Part shown: one piece after another, positions 56,501 to 64,000 of the stretch
How the letters are laid out: each line of letters opens with the position of its first letter
Numbering within the stretch: the stretch's first letter is position 1
Source: Microthyrium microscopicum
Lineage: Eukaryota > Ascomycota > Dothideomycetes > Microthyriales > Microthyriaceae
Direction of reading: 5' to 3'
Length of the DNA stretch: 64,000 nucleotides
Assembly: GCA_010405405.1 (NCBI GenBank)
Contig: MU004231.1
Location: 3,466,401-3,530,400 of the forward strand
Notes under the pieces: model-generated
The model's input: only the letters and a program-made list of their open reading frames with translations
What the model was told of the DNA's origin: nothing
Databases searched by the model: none
Position numbers and translations under genes: made by a program

Positions 56501-56543
56501 TTGGGGTCCCCTGCAGGACGGGGGGTCCAAAGAAGGGGGGTCT
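56501..56543 (-). repeat. Right terminal inverted repeat
   Basis: Reverse complement of the left repeat. The GC-rich ends contrast with the AT-rich interior. Confidence 0.85.
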
Positions 56544-57293
56544 AAAAACTTATCCTCTATTCTTGAGGCTCCCACGCACCTGGGACTGGACCAACTGATC
56601 TGCTTTCCAATTACCACTTTAGGATTTTAGGACATGCCATTCCTGACATGGGATGATGGGACCAGAACTTCACGATACTTGCTTCGCCTGCAGCTAGACA
56701 TCGCACTTCGCTCAACCCCGGAGTTGGAATTAGTAAAAGAAATTGTAAGTTCCAACCACCGAGTCATCGACTACATGTTTGCTGGATTGGATTCATGGAT
56801 AGCCATTTTGACATGAGTACGACCCAAAAGTGGACTTGTCGAACCAGTATCTAGGTACATCGCTGTAATGACTTCAATGAAAACGGGGCGTCGTGGACTC
56901 ATGGATTGTCATTCGATATCTCTCATAACGCGTGAATATGAAATAAGAATGTTTTATAATCCCCACTACTGCCTATCTCTCGCCGCCTCTGCAAAGCGCC
57001 ACATGAACTATCATACGCTATGGCCATCTAGAACCTGTCCATCCACTCGGCTGGAGTACATGCATTTGAGGCGTATTGACGATCCGCAGAAAGGGTCCAT
57101 GCAAATGTATATCTACAAATTTCTGCCGAAATCGTTCCGACGCGTCCTCTTTAACAACGCGATTCGACTGGGCCCGCCCACCTCTTCATGCTAAGCTTTT
57201 GGCTGATTTTAACATCCCCCTAGCCAGTCTCTTGACCCTGAGACCAGTTTTGTGATACTCCTGTCAACCAAAGTTGTTAGATTTTGAATCGTC
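56544..57293. other. Intergenic, right flank of the TIR element
   Basis: About 750 bp with normal base composition. Short frames at 56634 and 56868 have no family features. It includes the promoter of the four-TM gene. Confidence 0.5.
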
Positions 57294-60200
57294 ATGGCAT
57301 CTTCTCCAGCTACAGATGCTACTACTAGCATGCCTACATGGCCACTTGGGGAACCTACAACTCCTACAACGCCTTCGACCGAAGCAAAACCAACTCCAAA
57401 AGTAACGACCGCAAAGGTGGCAGCTCGACCACCTCCAGGTTACAAGTTCGCAAAGGTTCGGAAACCGGATGGAACGATCGTTACAGTGAAACGAAAACTT
57501 TCTCCTGAGGAATTAACAGCTGCTGCTACAGCGGCTGCCGCTGTCGCAGAGACACAAGCTCAGAATACTGGAGAAAAGTCAACCGCAAAATCGCCAGTGA
57601 CACCTGATTCTCCAACAATAAAGGAGAGCACGCCAAGCTCTGCCAGTGTCGCCAGTCCTAGTGTCGCCAGTCCCGTAACACGCTCTCCAACACTGACAGT
57701 TCCTGGAAGCCCAATGACTGATAATGGAGAACCATTGTCGCCCGAGATGCAACAAGCCCTCGAGGCTCAAGGATTGCATCATCGAGAGAAGAGAATGTCT
57801 CGTTACCGATCTTCCATGATCCGAGGCCTTACGAACATGGTCGGCCATGCGTTGCCATCAGTCGATATTGGTGACTGGCATCATGGGGACGAACAGGTCG
57901 ATATAAATGATTCGGACAATGACATGGATGATGACGACGATGATAACGATCATACACTCCATGACGAGCATGGGCATGAGGACAATCATTCAAATGAACA
58001 CCACGACCCCGGTGAGTAGAAAACCACTTAATGCCATCCTTGACTAATTCTTGATAGCTGGCGATCAGCATATTCAAATGAAAACGGCTCCGCTTCTCAG
58101 TGCAGCTGCCGCTGGATTAGCAGGACCAGCACCAGGTCCACCACCTCCAATTCCTGCACAGTTAAACAGATCAGCTGCCTCAGAAGCAGATCCGAAGGCT
58201 GCTAATGAGAAAGAAACATATGGCTTGAAGATCAAGGAGCTCACCGAGATCGAACAAAAACGAGAGGATAGAGAAAAGCGATTGAAACATCATTGGGCCA
58301 ATGTGTCATTTTATATAATGGCTAGTCTGAGCATCATTCTTCCTTTGCTATTCCTCAGTAAGTCATTTTATAAGATAATTTCATCAAACAAGTGTAGGAC
58401 TAACGGTATGATAGTTCTCGCTATCTTCATCGGCGCCATGAAAGGCAAATCCGTCAACTCTGGATGGGGCAAACTACCAGATGCGATCATCTTCGCCATT
58501 TCCGCTTGGCCAATTGTGTTTGCTGCTGTAGTGGCTCAAGGTAAGAAATAGAATCATGATAAACCTGTGAATAAAGCTAACGATTCTTAGTGTTCAAATC
58601 CTATGCGACATACAAAGTCGAGAGAGGCATCAAGCTCATGGAACTTGAGCAGCTTATTGGAAGCAACTCATTTGGAGCCGCCATGAAGCAACCATTCCTC
58701 CTCCGTCGACTTGACGTACTTACACTTTTGCTCTTCTTAGTTTGGTGCCTTTCGCCTCTTGGATCACAAGGTTTACAACGTTGCTACAAACGCGAGGTCA
58801 CCATTAAAAACGTTACGGGTCCCGCCATTTCTGATGTATCCAACTTCACCAATCACGTCGCCTACGTTGATATGACTGGTCCTAACCCAATGTTTGGTGG
58901 CAGTGCTGTTACTTTCAGCGATCCAGTCAAAGGCGCGAAATTGCAGCTCATGTCAGCATACTTCGTCTCTGCCTTCTTGCCAAAGTCAGAACGTGACCTT
59001 GAAACGCAGGATAATGGCAACGACCAGGATCGATATGATAACCCTGCTATCTCACTCCCTGACGACAACGTTCCGGATGAGTTTTTCTTCGACGCGCCTT
59101 ACGCTTCCGCATACGGTGTAGCATTCGAATTACCAAACACTACATTCCCTGATTTCAAGCCAGCTGCGGCTGATAGTCATCAGACCAATACAAACATCTA
59201 CACCGACTACAGGACCTTCAACATGTCAGCACCTTATTATAACATCTCCTGTGGAGACTGGAAAATTGTTCATTTCAGCGATATCAAGGCTGACGGATGG
59301 AACTCGGCCGGCAATGATGGTACAATCATGCGAATGCTAGATCCAGACTTCACTGCGAATCAAACAGGCTTCCGTCCCAATTATATTGCTTTCGCTTCAC
59401 ACAATATTCTCCCGACGACATCATCGACAGAGGGAAATGCTCAAGATAACTGGGAGTACTCCATGATCGAATGCAAGTACAACCGGCACATTGTTTTGAA
59501 CGAAGTACAATGCATGCGAAACTCGGCAACTAATTTCGCTCCTTGGTGTTGGAATGACATGACCAACTACACTTCAGTCGATGACGATGACGACTCTGCT
59601 TTGGATGATTTTACAGCCGACTGGCTTGATGGAACATCTGGGCTCGGAAAACCTCTATTGCAATCAGCAAGTAAGTTCAACGTTTCTCGATTTCAATACA
59701 GTTACTAACGAACTATAGTCGAGAAATTCGTCGATGGTGGTATCATTCTAGATGATCCATTTCACAGAGGCGTTAACTTCAGCACATTCAACCTCAGCAA
59801 TTCCACTCCCCCAAAACAGTTCGAATACCTCTTCGGCTATGTCTTCACCACCTGGGTCAATCTAGCCTACTGCCCTGAATGTATTGACGCCGGCGGCTAC
59901 GGCTTCCTTCCTCCAGGTCGATATGACCTCTACAAGAACGTCACCGCCATCCACGAAATCAGCGATGAGGAGTTCAATCTTCGCGTGGGCTGGTATGTCC
60001 TATACCTTGCGTGTACCGTTATTCTACTCGTCGCTGGTATTGTCAGCACGATCTTGGAGTCTCAGACCGTTGCGCCTGACGTTCTAGGATACGTTAGTAC
60101 TGTTGCACGCAACAGCAAGTACCTTCATCTGCCGAAAACGAATTCGGCAATGAATGGTGGTGAGCGTTTACGCAAGATGGGTGGCGTCGAAGTAATGATG

Positions 60201-60296
60201 CAGGATGTTAAAGGAAATGCGGACATTGGCCGTATTGCGCTGGGTATGAAGCATGATCAAGCGAAGAGGTTACAGCCTGATAGACTTTATCGGTAA
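57294..60296 (+). CDS. Large membrane protein: disordered N-terminus with RKPDGT motif, 4 TM, big ectodomain
   Basis: The model is join(57294..58011,58058..58357,58415..58540,58591..59670,59719..60296), 933 residues. An N-terminal polar part carries FAKVRKPDGTIVTVKRKL (about 52-69) and an Asp/His-rich stretch (DDDDDDNDHTLHDEHGH). Transmembrane segments follow at about 325-350, 362-382 and 422-440. Then comes a ~390-residue probable ectodomain with many N-glycosylation sequons (NVTG, NFTN, NTTF, NMSA, NISC) and Cys pairs (YCPECID), and a fourth segment at about 831-853 (WYVLYLACTVILLVAGIV) before a cytosolic tail. All four introns are canonical and keep the frame. I do not recognise a characterised family; a surface receptor or wall-related role is only a guess. 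Confidence 0.85.
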
Positions 60297-60804
60297 TGGT
60301 GGTGTCTGATTTTAAACATACTATTAATCGTAGATGTTCCTCTCGCGTATGTTTGTAATGATAACAACTATCTCAGATTATTTTGAGTAATCTTTGCTTC
60401 CTGAAGCCAATTTTAGCTACTAGCAAATTACTTCGACTTGTCAGCCACTTCAGATTGTGATTCTTCATACCAGGTAGGTTGATACTGACTGTATACTCTA
60501 CATGATCATAACCTTCTCATGACAATGTGCTCTCAGAGCTTACTCTAACTAAACGTACAGTTCAATCGGCAGAATACTCGTGATCTGTTGATATTGAGAT
60601 GGGATCTCAGCAGGAAGAGCATGGAAACTCATGGAAATATACCTGGTTGCCAGTCACAGCCTTACACGTTGAACCAAGGCGTACAAGGCTACAGCAACCC
60701 CCCAGTAAAGATCTGGACCAGTTCTTCAGTCTCAAAATGCTATTGCAATTCTGAATATTGATCATCTCAGATGTGTTGATGTTAAATCTACGAAGGATTT
60801 CATC
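60297..60804. other. Intergenic, nothing seen
   Basis: About 510 bp between two genes of the same direction. No feature recognised. Confidence 0.5.
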
Positions 60805-62013
60805 ATGTCAATGTAAGTGACTCGATTGTTTTCAATGGCCCTTGTGCTAAATGTATCAGCATTTTTCCTTGCTCTGATTCGGTCGAGAACGACCAGCGAA
60901 GATTATTACGTGAATTCCTCTTCCGAGTCCATTCAGAGAAAGCGTTCACAAAGTCAAGTTCTTTCGGCAGCTTTGCATTTGAAGCTCACGGTATCTTTGA
61001 TATCACCGAAGAGCTCAACGAAACACGACTTAAGCGACATCTCGAGTGGGGAGACAAAATACGTCCCCCGTCATCCTTTATTTCATTCTTTGATTCACTT
61101 GGTTAATTGACACCATCCCACCATTTCAAGGCCAGAAGCTAATTTGAACACAGGAGCGGCAGAGGTTCGAGCAAGATTTCAGTACCACAATGCCCCTCCA
61201 GCATATTTAGCAACAGACGTATCGGTCACACGAATCAAGACTTCTGGCATGAGGAAAGCAGAGTATCATCCCGCAGATTCCGATGAAGTTATCCCACTAT
61301 GGGTTGATACAACGAATCTAGATGAAGATACCATGTCCATGTCCATAGAGAGCCTGCAAAAGATTCCGGTTACAGTATGGATCAGCATTGCTGAAGTCCG
61401 GCTAGTGTTCGACATACCGCATTGGAAAGGCCAGGATGACGAGTGGCTTGCATGTGGCCATATACTCAAGGCTAAGGTTGATCGAGTTATGCATTACGAC
61501 GGAGACAACGGTGAATGGAATCTCGTTACGCCGCATTGGAACAGCATCGGTGAAGCGGATGCCTTTGCAAATGTTGAAGTGGAGGCTCACTCCAAGGAAG
61601 ACAGCATACCTGTCATCTTTGAAGAAGATGAAGAAGAGGCTCATTCTAAGGAAGGCAAGATATCTATTATCTTTAAAGAAGATGAAGAAGAGGCTCACTC
61701 TAAGGAAGTCGAGATATCTGTTATCTATGAAGAAGATGTTAAGGAAGACGAGACGTCTTGTACCATTGTAGAAGATGAAGAAGAAGCGCAGTCCCTAACT
61801 GGTGGCATACCCGTTACCTCAGAAGAGGACGAAGAGGGGGTCCAGCGCAAGGAGGTTAACTCTACTACTTCACAGGTTACAGAAGTAGCAGATGAAATAC
61901 AGAAACTCCGGCTTGCGCTGGAAGAGAGTGTAGCCGTTTTGGACGATTGGTCTAAAAGCTGCACGGAGCACACAATAGCATTTATGGCAGCGGTAAGGAA
62001 GGCTTCTAGATAA
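60805..62013 (+). CDS. DUF7587-like protein with an 18-residue tandem repeat
   Basis: The model is join(60805..60812,60860..61101,61154..62013), 369 residues. The first coding exon is just ATG TCA AT. Joined text gives LLREFLFRVHSEKA, then FEAHGIFDITEELNETRLKRHLEWGDKIRPPSSFISFFDSLGAAEVRARF..., TRIKTSG, PLWVDTT, TVWISIAEVRLVFDIP and DDEWLACGHIL. This is the order of the fungal-specific DUF7587 family, which resembles ADP-ribose/toxin-like folds in some descriptions but has no proven role. After the domain, about residues 225-315 repeat an 18-residue acidic unit (EAHSKE..I.(V/I)IFEEDEE) four to five times, and a coiled-coil-like end (EVADEIQKLRLALEESV) follows. The micro-exon start is the weakest part; the domain call is good. 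Confidence 0.82.
61582..61845 (+). repeat. 54-bp tandem repeat inside the DUF7587 gene
   Basis: The unit GAGGCTCACTC(C/T)AAGGAAG... encodes EAHSKE...EEDEE. The first three copies are close to each other and later ones (EAQSLTGGIPVTSEEDEE, GVQRKEV) are degraded. An in-frame expandable array. Confidence 0.75.
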
Positions 62014-62673
62014 CTGCCGACTCAGCCCACAGAGGTAGCTTTGGAAAGTCATGGAATCTGGCTGCCTCCCAACTGCGGAATCTGTGGCTATTGGGATGCT
62101 ATTAAGTGAACACGGTACTAGCGGCTCACGGAATATCATGTCTACCTACCTGATACTTGTAAAGCTATGTCTGCAGTTGACTCGAAACAACTAACGACTA
62201 TGCAAGTTCTTCCAATCAAGTGCATTCATACCTATACCTTCCCTCGATTCTCATTCCGAACAAGAACGAGTCTTTATGACCTTGTCCCGATTTAGAGACA
62301 CGGATGACGACTGTTACAGGTCAATTTCTAAGAAGCAAATTAGCAATACTATCCCAAGAAAGAGCAACTTGTCGTGCAACTTGTCGTCTCCCCTCTTTGA
62401 GTGGCAGTTGGTATCCGGCGCTTCATACTTGGCTACTGTTACGGATAGAATTGGTTCAAAGAACTTTGCACTACATTCTAAAACCTGAAATAAGAGTATT
62501 TCTTGATCGGTATGCAGGGTAATAGTGAAGAATAGTTCTATAGATATGGTTTGTGCATGGATTTTCATGGAACGGTACGACTATCAATTATTGACCTCTG
62601 CACGTTGCTCAATTATTCGCTCCATCTTCCTATTCGGCTACCATTCGCATACTCGGTCCACACCGCTTGCGTA
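62014..62673. other. Convergent intergenic region, nothing seen
   Basis: About 660 bp between 3' ends. Frames at 62276-62568 on both strands overlap one another and lack any family sign. Confidence 0.5.
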
Positions 62674-63991
62674 TTACAGAAGACCCTCAAAGTATCCTTC
62701 GCTCTCGAGATCATCAATAAGTCGGATATACTCCTCATCTAAATGTTCCCAGCCCTCGGGCTTATCAAATACCAGAAAACGAGGTTGCATCTCAAAAGGG
62801 TCTTGATTGCCGATCAGCCGCTTCCTCTCTGAAGGTTCTAATGCCCACAGCTGTGCTAGGGTAGAACGGTCCATCCTTGCTCCGAACTTATAGTTGTGGG
62901 CGAAAGTGTACTCATAGCGTAGGACATTTGAGAACCAGAGCGGCGCTTCAATCCGGAAGGCACTGGTACGCTCAAAGTCCCTCCATGTCTGCTCAAGACC
63001 TACAGGACGCGTAGTGACTTTGAATTGACAATATTCTAACACAAAATCAGGTCGCTCTGGCGGGTCGACCCAGTGGGTATCCAGGCTCATCTGCCAGGCC
63101 ATCTTGTCACCCATCCTCCGGTAGCCATCTAACTCTGGGGACAAGTCTTCCTCCTCTGGGAGTGTTCTCGATGACCACCCACGATGTGTATATTTGGAAT
63201 GTAGTTGGGCGTAGTAATCTGTTAACCGAGCCAGTGGATACGCGTCGTGCTGAAGAAAAGTGGTTCGTGGAAACAATGCGAATGCCTTATTCCATGTAAT
63301 GACGTTCATAACTACAGTAGAGTAAAACGACCTGAGGATCATCCGAATTGGTGGGCCGTCTGCCGCTATGACTTGTATTTTCCGATTGTCCTTTGTGAAT
63401 GTAGCGATCTAGAAGGGATCAGAAGTTGCTGATAACGCGGTTTTGCGTCCTGAGGACTGATGACAGCCAGGTTTAAAGCAAAGTAGTGTAACAACACTCA
63501 CTATGAAGGCCACAGGTACCGTACAAATTGCAGCGACTTACCATTGTGAGATCAATATCGATGTAACCTATTCGTCCCTTCTCCTCTCCTTGAATATAAC
63601 CTTCTTCTTCGATCAGGTATTCGCACATGCACTCTGCGTCTACACCATCCTCAACGAATATATCCAGATCCGACTCAGGCCATGTGACGCGCTCGAGAAA
63701 TTGAAGCGCGAAGCTCCCGGAGATCAAGCCATTACATAGAGCGAGTTGGTTCCGAAAGCCAACTGGGTCACAAAGGAACGGCCGGAGCTTTGAATTGATG
63801 TTCCACTCTGATTCGTATATAGCGTTTCGGGCAGTATGACAAGTGCTAGCCAGTTGAAGAAGATCGGCAGTAGAAATATAAGATGTGAATGCTGTACGTA
63901 TTGGTCGAAAGCGGTCCGTGAGGAAGAGATCTAAAAATGTCGGCGTGGTGGGACGGTCCAGCTTGAGACGTTTCCGAGGCGGAGACAACAT
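62674..63991 (-). CDS. F-box-like protein with nucleotidyltransferase-like fold (fungal)
   Basis: The model is complement(join(62674..63408,63542..63991)), 394 residues. Residues 18-60 (FLDLFLTDRFRPIRTAFTSYISTADLLQLASTCHTARNAI) resemble a degenerate F-box. After it comes LCNGLISGSFALQFLERVTWPESDLDIFVED, where GS(F)A...SDLDIFV is the glycine-serine and Asp-x-Asp pattern of nucleotidyltransferase-fold proteins. The 133-bp intron joins DLTM-IATFTKDNRK in frame; donor GTAAGT, acceptor TCTAG. The C-terminal half (VITWNKAFALFPRTTF, then RRMGDKMAWQM) is typical of fungal proteins in this group. Whether it has catalytic activity is unknown. It is convergent with the DUF7587 gene, and its start lies near the window edge. 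Confidence 0.75.
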
Positions 63992-64000
63992 ACTCAGAAT

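Larger units (their letters stand above)
53402..56543. mobile_element. RIP-degraded TIR DNA transposon (unclassified)
   Basis: A 3142-bp block whose inner ~3 kb is strikingly AT-rich with abundant TA dinucleotides, unlike its flanks, and has no open frame of useful length on any strand. It is bounded by 43-bp terminal inverted repeats that differ at three positions only. This fits a class II element (or its non-autonomous derivative) altered by repeat-induced point mutation. I see no clear target-site duplication next to the TIRs and no recognisable transposase, so the superfamily is open. It lies between two divergent genes. Confidence 0.75.

Overview
The window is nuclear DNA of a filamentous ascomycete (Pezizomycotina). 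The signs are many short introns (about 45-70 bp) with GTAAGT-like donors and CTAAC/CTGAC branch sites, fungal-specific families (Pth11-type rhodopsin-domain protein, DUF7587, BTB and F-box proteins, LAMMER kinase) and one AT-rich, TA-rich block that looks like a RIP-mutated transposon. A Leotiomycete is my best guess, but the sequence alone does not prove it. I saw no rRNA, tRNA or CRISPR array. Exon joins were worked out by hand from reading frame, splice signals and family knowledge.

Layout. 1-5.5 kb: partial PRP18 (-) and SAP18 (+) share a short divergent promoter, followed by an LCAT-like alpha/beta hydrolase (+). 5.5-9.2 kb: a doubtful small ORF, then a six-exon LAMMER kinase (-). 9.2-14.1 kb: a 4.9-kb stretch with no convincing gene. 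14.1-17.6 kb: a convergent pair of a small ABM-type monooxygenase-like protein (+) and a LigB/DODA-type dioxygenase (-), then a vWA protein (-). 18.8-20.1 kb: a BTB protein flanked by two copies of a dispersed repeat. 20.6-25.5 kb: the reductive iron-uptake pair, FTR1 permease (-) and FET3-type ferroxidase (+), divergent over a promoter with an exact iron-GATA site. 26.4-30 kb: a MARVEL-like protein (+) and a rhodopsin-domain protein (-). 30-32.4 kb: no gene seen.

32.4-39.4 kb: APC10/DOC1 (+), LEU2 (-), an acetamidase-like amidase (+) with a decayed amidase fragment behind it, a cytochrome-b5-like protein (+) and ribosomal protein eS25 (-). 40.8-46.7 kb: an orphan four-TM protein and a 1253-residue F-box protein. 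47.1-49 kb: two tandem paralogues of a small eight-cysteine protein. 49.8-60.3 kb: two head-to-head genes (an Ala/Pro/acidic protein and a four-TM ectodomain protein) that share an N-terminal RKPDGT motif; a 3.1-kb TIR element sits in the DNA between them. 60.8-64 kb: a DUF7587 protein with an 18-residue repeat, convergent with an F-box/nucleotidyltransferase-like protein.

Functionally the clearest unit is FTR1-FET3. Candidates for something undescribed are the tandem eight-cysteine family and the RKPDGT head-to-head pair.
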